Of a stretch of DNA of 45,119 bases, positions 24,763 to 33,506 are shown in pieces (the first letter of the stretch is position 1; the number at the start of each line of letters is the position of its first letter). Made by a program: the position numbers and the translations under genes. The notes beneath the pieces were generated by a model. The model made no database searches. It saw nothing but the letters and a program-made list of their open reading frames with translations, and was not told where the DNA came from. The DNA comes from Streptomyces tricolor (GTDB lineage: Bacteria > Actinomycetota > Actinomycetes > Streptomycetales > Streptomycetaceae): positions 1 through 45,119 of the forward strand of contig NZ_MUMF01000066.1 of NCBI RefSeq assembly GCF_002155905.1, written 5' to 3'.

Positions 24763-25617
24763 TCAGCAATGCCCGGTCGCAGATGGCGAAGGGCCGTGCG
24801 GCTGAGCGGAGTTCATGGTCTCCTCCAGGCAGTTCTCTGTCCGCGGATCGGTGTGGGCGTGGTCGGCGACCTGCGGGGTGGCGAGTACGAGCACGGCGAC
24901 CCGGTGGTCGGACTGGACCAGCGTGACGCGCAGCGGGGCTTCCGCACCGTGGGTGAGGACGTATTCGTAGAGCGCAGGCGCTTTCGAGTCGTGGTCTTGT
25001 GCATGGGGACTTCGGGTCTGGTGCCAGCCGCACTTGTGCAGGGCTTCGGCGAGCTGCTCGACGGCGTGCTGGGCGGCGGAGTTGTCCGCGTACGCCACGA
25101 TGCGGTGCTGTGCGGTCGCATCGCTGTCACCTCTGTAGGAACGGGCGATCTGCTCCTCGGCGCCGGTCCCGTCGAACCACCGCAGAGCGCAGTCCTCCGT
25201 CCCCCCGGTGGGCAGGGGAGTGGTGGCGCTGTTACTGGTGGTTGTGGTCCGCCAGTGATAGGCGGCGTTCCAGGGCAGGGCGGAGGGGGACAGCAGATCT
25301 GTACGGGGGAGGCCGCCACCGCTGTCCGGTGCGGGCAGGATCGAGGCGGCCGAGACCAGGCCGGGGCTGGTCTCCTGGGGACGGTCGGCGGATGTGCCGT
25401 CGAGCAGAGGCGGGAGGCCCCAGAGGCCGAGGGAGAGCAGGGCGGCGCAGCCCGCCGTGGTGACCGCCAGCCGGCGGCGGGTCCGGTGGCGGCGTACGCG
25501 CTTGTGCACGTCGGCGACGCCCCCGCTGACGGTGATCAGCGGCTCGGCCTCGTCGGCGTAGCCGTGGAGCAGCGTGCCGAGGTCGTCCTGCGGGGGACGG
25601 CGGGTTTCGTCACTCAT
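24763..25617 (-). CDS. Membrane-anchored partner of the sigma factor (putative anti-sigma)
   Basis: 284 residues: a cytosolic N-terminus of about 45 residues, one membrane segment (about 50-70, LAVTTAGCAALLSLGLWGL) and an extracytoplasmic domain with three Cys (TEDCALRWFDG, LHKCGWHQ, RTENCLEET). Not a clear ZAS-type zinc anti-sigma: no HxxxCxxC is seen in the N-terminus. The ATG lies inside the end of the sigma factor gene (8-base overlap), so translation is coupled and an anti-sigma or sensor role is likely by position. Confidence 0.72.
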   Translation of the reverse strand: MSDETRRPPQDDLGTLLHGYADEAEPLITVSGGVADVHKRVRRHRTRRRLAVTTAGCAALLSLGLWGLPPLLDGTSADRPQETSPGLVSAASILPAPDSGGGLPRTDLLSPSALPWNAAYHWRTTTTSNSATTPLPTGGTEDCALRWFDGTGAEEQIARSYRGDSDATAQHRIVAYADNSAAQHAVEQLAEALHKCGWHQTRSPHAQDHDSKAPALYEYVLTHGAEAPLRVTLVQSDHRVAVLVLATPQVADHAHTDPRTENCLEETMNSAQPHGPSPSATGHC

Positions 25618-26185
25618 GGGGGAGGACCTCCTGCCGGGGCTGTGCGGTGGCCGCGGTGCGGCTTGCTCGGGCCGTCGGTGTGTCCGGCGAGTCGGTGAGA
25701 TGGGTGCTGAGGATGCGGCGGGCCCGCATGAGCCGTGAGCGTACCGCCGTGCTCGTCGACCCGGTCTGGCGGGCGACCTCCTCCACCGGGAGGTCGAGGA
25801 GGTGGTGCAGCACCACCGCGCGCCGCTGTTCGGGGTTGAGGTGCCGCAGTGCGGCGACCAGGGCGACGTGGTCGGGTGCGAGGCCGGGCAGGTCGGGCGG
25901 TGGACCGTGCCGGAAGTGGGCGCGGAGCCGATTGCGGGCCCTGCGCCAGGAGCTGACCGCCAGACGCAGGGCGACCGTACGCACCCATGGCGTCGGATCC
26001 CCTTCCGCGACCAGCTGCTCCCACCGCGGCCAGGCCCTCGCGTACGCCTCCTGGACCGCGTCCTCCGCCTCGCCGAGGTCGCCCGTCACGGCGTACACGA
26101 CGGCGACGAGCCGCTTGACGCTCTCGGCGTAGAAGCGCTCGAAGTCCCGGCGGGCGGCCGATGCCTGATCCTGGCTGTCCGTCAT
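25610..26185 (-). CDS. ECF RNA polymerase sigma factor (SigE-type)
   Basis: 191 residues. Sigma region 2 (FERFYAESVKRLVAVVYAVTG, then EDAVQEAYARAWPRWEQL) and region 4 (LRHLNPEQRRAVVLHHLLDLPVEEVA, SRLMRARRIL) are both complete. It directs RNA polymerase to an envelope-stress-type regulon not identifiable here. Overlaps MurJ by four bases and the anti-sigma-like gene by eight: murJ-sigma-partner form one operon. Confidence 0.93.
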   Translation of the reverse strand: MTDSQDQASAARRDFERFYAESVKRLVAVVYAVTGDLGEAEDAVQEAYARAWPRWEQLVAEGDPTPWVRTVALRLAVSSWRRARNRLRAHFRHGPPPDLPGLAPDHVALVAALRHLNPEQRRAVVLHHLLDLPVEEVARQTGSTSTAVRSRLMRARRILSTHLTDSPDTPTARASRTAATAQPRQEVLPHE

Positions 26186-27873
26186 CGCCCCCTCCTGTGA
26201 CGGCCGCTCGATCCGAAACGGCGAGTCAGTGGCGCAACGAGCTCACCGACCTCGGGGATGCGCAGCGGGCTCGCCAACACCACGACCGACAGGCCGATGA
26301 CGACGGCGCCGACCACCAGGCCGGAGGCGTCTCCGGCGAGGCCGCCGCCCAGCTGCTCCGTGAACCAGCCGCTCGTCGCGTAGGCCAAGGCAGCGCCCGG
26401 CAGGCACGCGACGCCGAGGCGAAGGTGCGTGCCGAGCGTCCGCTCCAGGGAATGGCCCAGCCTGCGGCGCAGCACGAGCGCGGTGCAGCACAGGCCCGCC
26501 GTGCAGGCGATCGCGTACGCGGCCGCGATGCCGGTGACCGCCCAGCGTGCGGGCAGCAGGGCGTACGAGGTCACGGACAGCCCCGCGTTGACGCCGGCGA
26601 TGACCAGGGTCAGCAGGAACGGCGTGCGGGTGTCGCCGAGTGCGTAGAAGCCGCGGGAGAGCACGTACTGCGCGGAGAAGGCCGCCAGCCCGGGCGCGAA
26701 CGCCGCCAGCACCCAGCCGATCGCCTTGGCGTCGGCGTCGCTCACCTGCCCGTACTGGTAAGCGAGGCCGGTGAGTTGGGGCGCGAGCACCAGGAAGAGG
26801 AACACGGCGGGCACGATCGCCACCGCTGTCGTGCGCAGGGTCCGGGACAGGCCGGCGGCGACCTGCGCCAGGTCGCCGTCGGTGGCGGCGCGGCTCATCC
26901 GCGGCAGCAGCGCGGTGACCAGGGAGACGGTGATGATGCCCTGCGGCACCACCCACAGCTGATAGGCGCTGCTGTACGCGGTGTAGCCGACGCCTTCTGT
27001 GACGCCCTCGGCGACTGCGCGTACCCCGGCGGAGGTGGACAGTCGGGTCACCACCCAGTACGCGACCTGGTTGACCAGGACCAGCAGAAGGGTCCACACG
27101 GCGGCCCGTACCGGACGCCCGAGCCCCGATCCGCGCCAGTCGAACCGCAGCCGCCACCGGAACCCGGCCGCGCGCAGCGACGGCAGCAGTGCCAGCGCCT
27201 GGACGGCGATGCCCGCTGTACTGCCCAGGCCGAGCAGGAGCAGCTGGCCGTCCGTGACCTCGCCCGCCGTGCTCGCGGTGCGGGCGATCACCAGGTACAG
27301 CCCGAACACCGCGATCACGGTGACGTTGTTGAGGACCGGGGTCCACATCATCGCCCCGAACCGGTCGCGGGCGTTGAGGACCTGGCCGAGCACGGTGAAC
27401 ACGCCGTAGAAGAAGATCTGCGGCAGGCAGTAGCGGGCGAGCGCGACGGTCAGGTCGCGCTGGGCGCCCGTGTAGTCGGTGTACGCGGAGACGACCCAGG
27501 GCGCGGCGAGGACAGCGAGCGTCGTGATCGCGGTCAGGGCGGTCAGGCACAGCGTGAGCAGCCGGTCGGTGTACGCGGCCCCGCCGTCCGCGTGCTCCTT
27601 CGCCGCCCGCACCAGCTCCGGCACGAACACCGAGTTCAGCGCCCCGCCGATCAGCAGGATGTAGACGATGTTCGGCACCGTGTTGGCGACGTTGTAGGCA
27701 TCGCCGAGCAACGCCGTACCCAGGGCCGCCACCACGACCGCACCGCGGACGAACCCGGTGGCCCGCGACGTCAGCGAGCCCAGCATCATCACGGCCCCGC
27801 CGCGCAGCCGGCGCGCCAAGCCGGCCTTCGGAGCCGCGCCGCTGGCGGCCTCCACCTGTTCCTGAGCCGTCAC
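26182..27873 (-). CDS. murJ: MurJ-type lipid II flippase
   Basis: 563 residues with about 14 membrane segments. MOP/MVF family motifs: MMLGSLTSRATGFVRGAVVV at the start, NTVPNIVYILLIGGALNSVFVP, RMSRAATDGD and YVLSRGFYALGDTRTP. It flips lipid-linked peptidoglycan precursor across the membrane. Actinobacterial core MurJ is usually longer with a cytosolic tail; this compact version looks accessory. I start at GTG 27873, which follows GGGGAGG; GTG 27894 lies within that region. It is divergent from the FemX-like gene with 143 bases between. Confidence 0.9.
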   Translation of the reverse strand: MTAQEQVEAASGAAPKAGLARRLRGGAVMMLGSLTSRATGFVRGAVVVAALGTALLGDAYNVANTVPNIVYILLIGGALNSVFVPELVRAAKEHADGGAAYTDRLLTLCLTALTAITTLAVLAAPWVVSAYTDYTGAQRDLTVALARYCLPQIFFYGVFTVLGQVLNARDRFGAMMWTPVLNNVTVIAVFGLYLVIARTASTAGEVTDGQLLLLGLGSTAGIAVQALALLPSLRAAGFRWRLRFDWRGSGLGRPVRAAVWTLLLVLVNQVAYWVVTRLSTSAGVRAVAEGVTEGVGYTAYSSAYQLWVVPQGIITVSLVTALLPRMSRAATDGDLAQVAAGLSRTLRTTAVAIVPAVFLFLVLAPQLTGLAYQYGQVSDADAKAIGWVLAAFAPGLAAFSAQYVLSRGFYALGDTRTPFLLTLVIAGVNAGLSVTSYALLPARWAVTGIAAAYAIACTAGLCCTALVLRRRLGHSLERTLGTHLRLGVACLPGAALAYATSGWFTEQLGGGLAGDASGLVVGAVVIGLSVVVLASPLRIPEVGELVAPLTRRFGSSGRHRRGR

Positions 27874-28016
27874 GCCGTGTGTCCTCCCCGCCACTCGAGC
27901 AACTCAGCGAAATTCCCCGCCACAACCCGGGGCCGCCACGCGTGCAAGAGACAGGCGGGTCTGTCCCGCCGCCCTCCCGGCGGAGGAGTACGGAACAGAT
28001 CGAGGAGACCTCCCAC

Positions 28017-29186
28017 ATGGCCGTGACAGAGGCGCAGATGTCCGAAACCACACACACCCGCAGCTACGTGGTGCGCAGCACCACCACCGAGCGGCACCTG
28101 GGATATCTGGACTCTCTCCCCGGACAGGCGAGCTTCCTGCAGTACCCGTCCTGGGCCGCGGTGAAGGCAGGCTGGAAGGCGGAACGGCTCGGCTGGTTCG
28201 ACAGCTCCGGACGCCAGTGCGGCGCCGCCCAGGTGCTGTACCGGCCACTGCCCGGAACACGCCGGTACTTCGCCTACCTGCCGGAAGGGCCGGTGCTGGA
28301 CTGGGCGGACCCGCGGCTGCCGCACCTGCTTCAGCCTCTGCTGGACCATCTGCGGTCGGCCGGCGCCTTCGCGGTACGGATGGGGCCACCGCTGCCGTAC
28401 CGCCGCTGGAACGCCGCGACCCTCAAGGCGGCGGTCGGTCCGGGGCGCCGCGTCGGCGATGTGCTGCCGGACCTCGTCGACCCGGTCGGCGCCGCCGTCG
28501 CGGACCGGCTGCGGGCGGGCGGATGGCGGCGCTGCGGCGAGGAGGGGAACGCCGGCGACGCACAGCCCCGTTACCTCTTCGAGGTGCCGCTGGCCGGCCG
28601 CACCCTCGACGACCTGTGGGCGGGCCTGAACCAGGAGTGGCGGCGCAACATAAAGAAGGCGGCGAAGGCCGACGTCGAGCCCTGCGTCGGTACGGCCGAC
28701 TATCTGCCGGAGTTCTACCGGCTGCTGCAGCTCACCGAGCAGCGCGACGGCTTCCGGCTCGGCCGCTCGCTGGAGTACTTCCAGCGCCAGTACCGCGAAC
28801 TCAACGCCGAAGAGTCCGGCCGCATGCGGCTGTACCTGGCGTGGCACGACGGGGAGGTGCTCGCCGCCCACACGCTGATACTGGCGGGGCGCCGGGCCTG
28901 GTACCAGACGGGAGCGTCCGCGGACCACCGCCGCGAGGTGCGGCCGAGCAACGCACTGCAGTGGCGAATGCTCCGCGACGCGCACACGCTGCGCGCCCAG
29001 GTGTACGACATGCGGGGCGTGCCCGACGTACTCGATCCGCAGGAGCGGTCGTACGGCCTGATGCGCTGGAAGCTCGGCACGGGAGGCCAGGTCGTCGAGA
29101 CGCTCGGTGAATGGGAGCTGCCGCTTGAGGGTGCCGTCAACAAGACGCTGCACCGTGCCATGCAGAAGTATCTGGCACGGCGCTGA
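28017..29186 (+). CDS. FemX/FemAB-family peptidoglycan interpeptide ligase
   Basis: 389 residues, two GNAT-like subdomains. Family features: SFLQYPSWAAVKAGWKAE near the start, YLPEGPVLDW, LNQEWRRNIKKAAKA (about 200-215) and the end region GVPDVLDPQERSYGLMRWKLG with GAVNKTLHRAMQKY. FemX adds the first cross-bridge amino acid from aminoacyl-tRNA to lipid II. ATG 28017 after GAGGAG. Sits divergently to murJ, i.e. a lipid II processing pair. Vancomycin-resistance clusters carry a related enzyme (VanK), but no van genes are here. Confidence 0.9.
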   Translation: MAVTEAQMSETTHTRSYVVRSTTTERHLGYLDSLPGQASFLQYPSWAAVKAGWKAERLGWFDSSGRQCGAAQVLYRPLPGTRRYFAYLPEGPVLDWADPRLPHLLQPLLDHLRSAGAFAVRMGPPLPYRRWNAATLKAAVGPGRRVGDVLPDLVDPVGAAVADRLRAGGWRRCGEEGNAGDAQPRYLFEVPLAGRTLDDLWAGLNQEWRRNIKKAAKADVEPCVGTADYLPEFYRLLQLTEQRDGFRLGRSLEYFQRQYRELNAEESGRMRLYLAWHDGEVLAAHTLILAGRRAWYQTGASADHRREVRPSNALQWRMLRDAHTLRAQVYDMRGVPDVLDPQERSYGLMRWKLGTGGQVVETLGEWELPLEGAVNKTLHRAMQKYLARR

Positions 29187-29239
29187 GGGCAGCTCCGGGG
29201 CGCGCGGATCGGTCATGGGGCAACATTAGCCGCAGAGTG

Positions 29240-29254
29240 CTAAGTAATTTAGTA
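29240..29254. promoter_or_regulatory. CTAAGT-N3-TTAGTA operator candidate
   Basis: CTAAGTAATTTAGTA, a perfect 15-mer match, 109 bases upstream of the plus-strand methyltransferase start. Here the asymmetric motif points the opposite way relative to its gene than the copies at 20.5 and 20.9 kb, which favours a protein-binding palindrome over a promoter element. Confidence 0.65.
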
Positions 29255-29362
29255 GGGTGGCGTTGCCTCGATGGGTGGTGGGGAGCCCGTGGGTGCGAAA
29301 GAGGTGCGCCCGGCGGTCGGGCGCCTGCTGACACCGAGGGTGGAGACGACCGGGGGTGCCTG

Positions 29363-30133
29363 ATGAGGGCGGCGGGCAGGAGAACGTCAGTATTGAAGTC
29401 GGGGGTCAAGCGGCTCTTGGGGCGTGCTGGATTCGACATCGTGCGCAGTACCAACCACCTGGGTGGCGTCGACGACTTCATCCCGTTCGAGGCAACGGTG
29501 CGGGCTGCACGGGCGGCCGGTCTGTCGGTCGGTGACTACATCGACGAGGTCATGAACGGGACGCCTGGCGCCACCCAGTCCACCATCGATGAACTAAGCG
29601 CCCTCGGCGTCTTCGCTGCCAACCCGAACACGGTGCTGGAGATCGGTCCCGGGTCCGGACGGTACCTGGAGAAGACGCTGAAGGAGTGTGCACCAGACCG
29701 CTACGAGATCTACGAGACGGCAGAGCCCTGGGCCAACTACCTGACGGATACATTCGGCGTGGTCGCCCAACCGACCGCAGGAAGCAGTCTCGCCCCGACA
29801 CCCGACGGCAGCATCGACCTTGTGCAGGCCCATAAGGTCTTCAACACTGTGACCTTCCTCTGCGCCTCCCGCTACTTCTTCGAGATGGCGCGTGTCACGC
29901 GACCCGGTGGTCGGATCGTCTTCGACGTGATGACAGAGACCTGCCTGGAGCCGGCCGCGGTGGGCGCCTGGGCGACGCAGGGCGGCGCCGGGCACGACTC
30001 CTACCCAGCCGCCATGCCCCGCCGGACATGCGTGGACCTCTTCGCGGCCCTCGGCTGCAGCCTGGAGGCCAGTTTCCTGGCGCCCATGGGCGTCGCCTCC
30101 ACGGAGGTGCTTGTCTTCAGGAAGGGGACTTGA
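29363..30133 (+). CDS. SAM-dependent methyltransferase
   Basis: 256 residues. N-terminus basic (VKRLLGRAGFDIVRSTNH), then an unusual front domain (GLSVGDYIDEVMNG) and the Rossmann core: VLEIGPGSGRYLEK (about 95-108), SIDLVQAHKVFNTV, RVTRPGGRIVFDVM. Resembles methyltransferases found near glycan/polysaccharide genes; substrate unknown. ATG 29363; GTG-rich leader upstream. Preceded by a perfect CTAAGT-N3-TTAGTA motif. Its last 132 bases are also read by the convergent sortase frame. Confidence 0.82.
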   Translation: MRAAGRRTSVLKSGVKRLLGRAGFDIVRSTNHLGGVDDFIPFEATVRAARAAGLSVGDYIDEVMNGTPGATQSTIDELSALGVFAANPNTVLEIGPGSGRYLEKTLKECAPDRYEIYETAEPWANYLTDTFGVVAQPTAGSSLAPTPDGSIDLVQAHKVFNTVTFLCASRYFFEMARVTRPGGRIVFDVMTETCLEPAAVGAWATQGGAGHDSYPAAMPRRTCVDLFAALGCSLEASFLAPMGVASTEVLVFRKGT

Positions 30134-30762
30134 CCCTCAGAAGGATTCAGCCTGCCGATCGGCGGGGCCGGGGTGGCGTCGACGTAGAGCCGGTCGCGGT
30201 AGCCGCTGCCTTCGCGGTAGGGCCCGGTGCAGGTGACCAGCACCAGCCGGGGAGGCCCGATAGTGGTGATGAACTCGCCCGGCAGTGCGGCGCCGCGGCG
30301 CACGGTGACCGCCCGAACCCTGTAGCCCACTCTGGCGGCCGCGGTGGTGACCGTGACCCGGTCACCCGGCTTGGCCCGGGTCAGGGGTGCGAAGACGGCG
30401 GCCCCGCGTGGGGTGTCGAGGTGCCCGGCGATGATGGTGCTGCCCTGTCGGCTGCCCGGCGGGGCGGTGTCCTCCCACCAGCCGGCCGCCTTGCCGTCAC
30501 CGGGCACGGCCAGGCGCCCATCGGCCCTCACCACGATGGGCATCACCGCCGCATCCAGACCCACTCGGGCCAGAGTCAGGCGTACCGGGCTCGCCGTCGA
30601 GGTCGTGTGGGAAGCGGACCGCTGGGGCGGCACCGGCCGGAGCGATGCCGCCCCAGCGGCGACGGCAGGGCGCGCCGGGGCGCTGGCGGCCGCCAATGCG
30701 ACGACCCAGAGCGACAGTGTGGCCAGCGCCCACAGAGTGTGCCCGGCGCGCCCGCCGGTCAC
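30001..30762 (-). CDS. Class F-type sortase
   Basis: 253 residues from GTG 30762, overlapping the DUF305 gene stop (GTGA). Membrane anchor about 8-27, Pro/Ala linker, and the sortase core with His114 (IAGHLDT), Cys178 (LVTCTG) and Arg191 (YRDRLYVDA). It links a sorted protein to the cell wall or processes it. The core is complete by about residue 200; the remaining 45-50 residues run antisense through the end of the methyltransferase gene and are probably not ancestral, suggesting the normal stop was lost at a junction near 30134. The upstream DUF305 protein is the likely substrate. Confidence 0.85.
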   Translation of the reverse strand: MTGGRAGHTLWALATLSLWVVALAAASAPARPAVAAGAASLRPVPPQRSASHTTSTASPVRLTLARVGLDAAVMPIVVRADGRLAVPGDGKAAGWWEDTAPPGSRQGSTIIAGHLDTPRGAAVFAPLTRAKPGDRVTVTTAAARVGYRVRAVTVRRGAALPGEFITTIGPPRLVLVTCTGPYREGSGYRDRLYVDATPAPPIGRLNPSEGQVPFLKTSTSVEATPMGARKLASRLQPRAAKRSTHVRRGMAAG

Positions 30763-31439
30763 TGGCGGCGCAGGCGCCGGCCCAGGGCGGCGGTACCCAC
30801 TGCCGCGGCCACGCCACCGGCGGCCAGCCACCCTGCTCCGCCGGTGCCGGCGCCTCGCGAGCCGGCGGTGGCCAGGCCGCCGCTACCGGTGTCGACGGTG
30901 ATCGGCTTACCGGCGATGACCGCCTCGAACTTGCCGATCTCCTCCGTCTGGGTCTTGTGCATCGTGTCGCACAAGTCGCGCAACTCGCTGTGCTTGGCGT
31001 GCTTGCGGCACTTGTCCGCCTCGGGCAGGAACTCGCGGTGGTGCTGGGCGAAGTGGCGGGAGAGCGTCACGTCGAAGGCCCGACCCGACAGACCCTCAAG
31101 CTCGTGCATCATGGGCATGGCCTCGTGTGGCACGCTCGGTTCCTCATCGGTGCTGTACCAGGCCTTCAGCCACGAACGCATCGTGGCGATCTCCTTGGCC
31201 TGCGTGTGCTTGATCTCCGAGCAGAGGCCCTTGAGATCCGCCCGCGTCGTCTTCTGCACACACATCTCGGCCATGTGGACGCCGCCGAAGTGATGGTCGA
31301 CGGTCATGGCGAGGAACTCTTTTTCGTTGAACTCGCTGTCGCCGTCCGCGACGGCAGTGGGTGCTGCGGCAAGGGCGAGTCCGGCAGCCATCAACAGGGC
31401 TGCACCCACACGGCCCACGGATGTTATTCGGCAGTTCAT
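30759..31439 (-). CDS. DUF305-like secreted His/Met protein with sorting-signal-like tail
   Basis: 226 residues from ATG 31439 (GGAG upstream). Signal peptide about 1-34 ending APTAVADG; DUF305-like helical repeats (FLAMTVDHHFGGVHMAEMC, AMPMMHELEG, SRHFAQHHREFLPEADKC) with paired His and Cys; then LATAG at about 189, a hydrophobic stretch (AAGGVAAAVGTAALG) and RRLRRQ. The tail has the plan of a cell-wall sorting signal, and the next gene is a sortase overlapping by four bases. LATAG deviates from LPXTG/LAXTG, so anchoring is inferred. Probable surface metal-binding protein. Confidence 0.83.
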   Translation of the reverse strand: MNCRITSVGRVGAALLMAAGLALAAAPTAVADGDSEFNEKEFLAMTVDHHFGGVHMAEMCVQKTTRADLKGLCSEIKHTQAKEIATMRSWLKAWYSTDEEPSVPHEAMPMMHELEGLSGRAFDVTLSRHFAQHHREFLPEADKCRKHAKHSELRDLCDTMHKTQTEEIGKFEAVIAGKPITVDTGSGGLATAGSRGAGTGGAGWLAAGGVAAAVGTAALGRRLRRQ

Positions 31440-31563
31440 GCAAACTCCGATCGATCGGTCGGTGGCACGGTGCCGAAACCTGCCTTCCGTGCAACCAGCG
31501 AGTAACCGATGCGGAGCCGTGCGATTCACCCGGATGCCCGGCGTGTCCCACTCGCCCAGCCGG

Positions 31564-32688
31564 TCAGTCTCCCGTGGACTGCGGGGCGACTGCCCATTTC
31601 TCCTCAAGGCGGCCGTATCGCCAGATGAGCAGCGCGGCGGCCCAGGTGACGACGAAGAGGAGGACTACGGCGTACCCGACGCTGTTGAGGTCGATGCCGC
31701 CGATCCAGTCCCAGAAGGCGCCGTGCAGGGAGAGCTTCTCCGCGGCGATCGACAGCAGCTCGACTGTGCCGATGAGGAGCGCGGCGGCGACCGACAGCCC
31801 GGTGATGGTGATGTTGTAGAAGACCTTGCGGACCGGGTTGGAGAAGGCCCACGAGTACGCGAAGTTCATGAACGAGCCGTCGATCGTGTCGAGCAGGCTC
31901 ATCCCGGCCGCGAACAGCACCGGCAGGCACAGGATCGCGTACCAGGGGATGCCGGCCCCGGCCGCGCCTGCCGCGAGGAACAGGAGCGAGACCTCGGTGG
32001 CGGTGTCGAAGCCGAGGCCGAAGAGGAAGCCCAGCGGGTACATGTGCCAGGGCTTGCCGACGGCCCGGGTCGCCCGGCCCAGGATCCGGGTCATGACCCC
32101 GCCGCCGTTGCTGAGCTGCGCCTCCAGGTCTGCCTCGCTGTGGTCACCCGTGCGCATCCGGCGGAAGACCTTCAGGATCCCGAGCAGGGCGACGAGGTTG
32201 AAGGCCGCGATGACATAGAGGAAGACACCGGAGACCGAGGTGCCGATAAGGCCGAGCGTCTGCTGCAGCGCGGAGCCGTCATCCTGCACGGGTCCGGCGA
32301 GCGAGCGCACGCCGAGCGCGAAGAGCAGGGCGAGCAGGAAGACGACGGTCGAGTGGCCGAGGGAGAAGAAGAAGCCGACGGACAGCGGGCGCTGGCCGTC
32401 GGAGATCAGCTTGCGGGTGGTGTTGTCGATCGCTGCGATGTGGTCGGCGTCGAAGGCGTGCCGCATGCCGAGCACGTACGCGGTGACGCCGAGACCGATG
32501 CCGAACGCCCCCTGGCTGCCCAGGTCGAAGTGCTGCGGAACGACGAAGAACAGCAGCGTGCCCCAGCCAATGACGTGCAGGGCGAGGATCGCTGCGGCCA
32601 GGCCGCCGGCCCGGGCCCATTCGCGGGGAGTGAGTGCTCCGCGTATACGCCGGACGAGGCCGGGCTGAGGGTTGGGCGCAGCGGTCAT
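31564..32688 (-). CDS. NiCoT family nickel/cobalt transporter
   Basis: 374 residues, about eight membrane segments. The family signature RHAFDADHIAAIDNTTRKL (about 90-108) and LGFDTATEVSLLF (about 225-237) are present, as is GHSTVVFLLALLFALG. It imports Ni2+ or Co2+ as a permease. ATG 32688 after AAGGA; the preceding in-frame ATG (32730) has no site. It follows the TetR gene by 140 bases, with a CTAA/TTAG motif between. Confidence 0.93.
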   Translation of the reverse strand: MTAAPNPQPGLVRRIRGALTPREWARAGGLAAAILALHVIGWGTLLFFVVPQHFDLGSQGAFGIGLGVTAYVLGMRHAFDADHIAAIDNTTRKLISDGQRPLSVGFFFSLGHSTVVFLLALLFALGVRSLAGPVQDDGSALQQTLGLIGTSVSGVFLYVIAAFNLVALLGILKVFRRMRTGDHSEADLEAQLSNGGGVMTRILGRATRAVGKPWHMYPLGFLFGLGFDTATEVSLLFLAAGAAGAGIPWYAILCLPVLFAAGMSLLDTIDGSFMNFAYSWAFSNPVRKVFYNITITGLSVAAALLIGTVELLSIAAEKLSLHGAFWDWIGGIDLNSVGYAVVLLFVVTWAAALLIWRYGRLEEKWAVAPQSTGD

Positions 32689-32733
32689 GGCGGTGTCCTT
32701 GATCCGAGTCGTGCTTACGTCGCAGACCATTCT

Positions 32734-32748
32734 CTATGGAATTTAGTA
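32734..32748. promoter_or_regulatory. CTAA/TTAG-type operator candidate, NiCoT gene
   Basis: CTATGGAATTTAGTA, with the right half TTAGTA intact, 46 bases upstream of the NiCoT ATG. On the minus strand TAGAGAAT downstream could be the -10. Confidence 0.5.
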
Positions 32749-32828
32749 GTTAGCTGCAAAGAGATCGCAATAACTTCTAGGACGCTGCTGCCCAACCCAT
32801 GCGGGCTCGTGGAGAAGAGTGGGTGAGC

Positions 32829-33479
32829 TCAGTGGGCTGAGTGCCCTGAGTGGTGACCGTGGCGTGCGTGCCCGCTCGTCGGCTTCTGGTCTTCCGGCAT
32901 GGGGTGACCGTCGCGCAGCCCGGACAGGGTCACCGTGACGAGACGGTCCGCCGCCGCTTCGGAGGGCAGGGCCGCAGCGGCGGTCAAGGCGTGAAGGCAG
33001 TACGTCGCCAGCTCGTCGGGCGCGACGTCGGCACGGAAGACGCCGGCCTGCGCGCCCTCGGCCAGCAGATCCCGGATCATGCCGTGTAGCTGCTCCTGCG
33101 CTCGGACGACCCGCTCGTCCCGGTGAAGGAACGCCGCGAGCTCGGTGCCGTGGTGTCCGCGGGACTGGCGCGAGATGTGGGCGAACGCCCTCAGAACCAC
33201 CTCGAGCTGCTCGCCGGGCCCATCGGCCTGGTCCCGGACCTCCGCCAGCTGGGCCAGGTGCTCGGTGATCTGGCGGTCGTGCCAGGCGAGCAGGATCGCC
33301 TCGACGTCCGGGAAGTACTTGTACAGCGTGGCCCGGCCGATGCCGGCCTGTTCGGCGATCTGCGACATCGTCACCGACCGCACGCCGCGCTCGGCGGCCA
33401 GCTCCGCCGTGGTGTTCAGAATCGCGTCGCGCACCGCGCGGCGGTGCGCCTCGATCGTCTCGTTCCACAGCTTGGGCAC
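32829..33479 (-). CDS. TetR family regulator with His-rich C-terminus
   Basis: 216 residues. Helix-turn-helix at about 12-60: AILNTTAELAAERGVRSVTMSQIAEQAGIGRATLYKYFPD. The ligand domain is followed by a tail with seven His among the last 13 residues (HARHGHHSGHSAH) and MPED upstream, suggesting metal sensing. GTG 33479 gives the normal family start. It is divergent from a small membrane protein; the intergenic palindrome is shared with the 22.5 kb operon, so both are probably its targets. Confidence 0.9.
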   Translation of the reverse strand: MPKLWNETIEAHRRAVRDAILNTTAELAAERGVRSVTMSQIAEQAGIGRATLYKYFPDVEAILLAWHDRQITEHLAQLAEVRDQADGPGEQLEVVLRAFAHISRQSRGHHGTELAAFLHRDERVVRAQEQLHGMIRDLLAEGAQAGVFRADVAPDELATYCLHALTAAAALPSEAAADRLVTVTLSGLRDGHPMPEDQKPTSGHARHGHHSGHSAH

Positions 33480-33506
33480 GGCGTCAGTGTACGCGGCGGC
33501 GATGTT

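Noticed and set aside
26161..28026. Long open frame (over 600 codons) on the plus strand opposite murJ
   Set aside because: Gln/Arg/Gly/His-rich translation without domains; it is the antisense shadow of a clear MurJ gene in GC-rich DNA.
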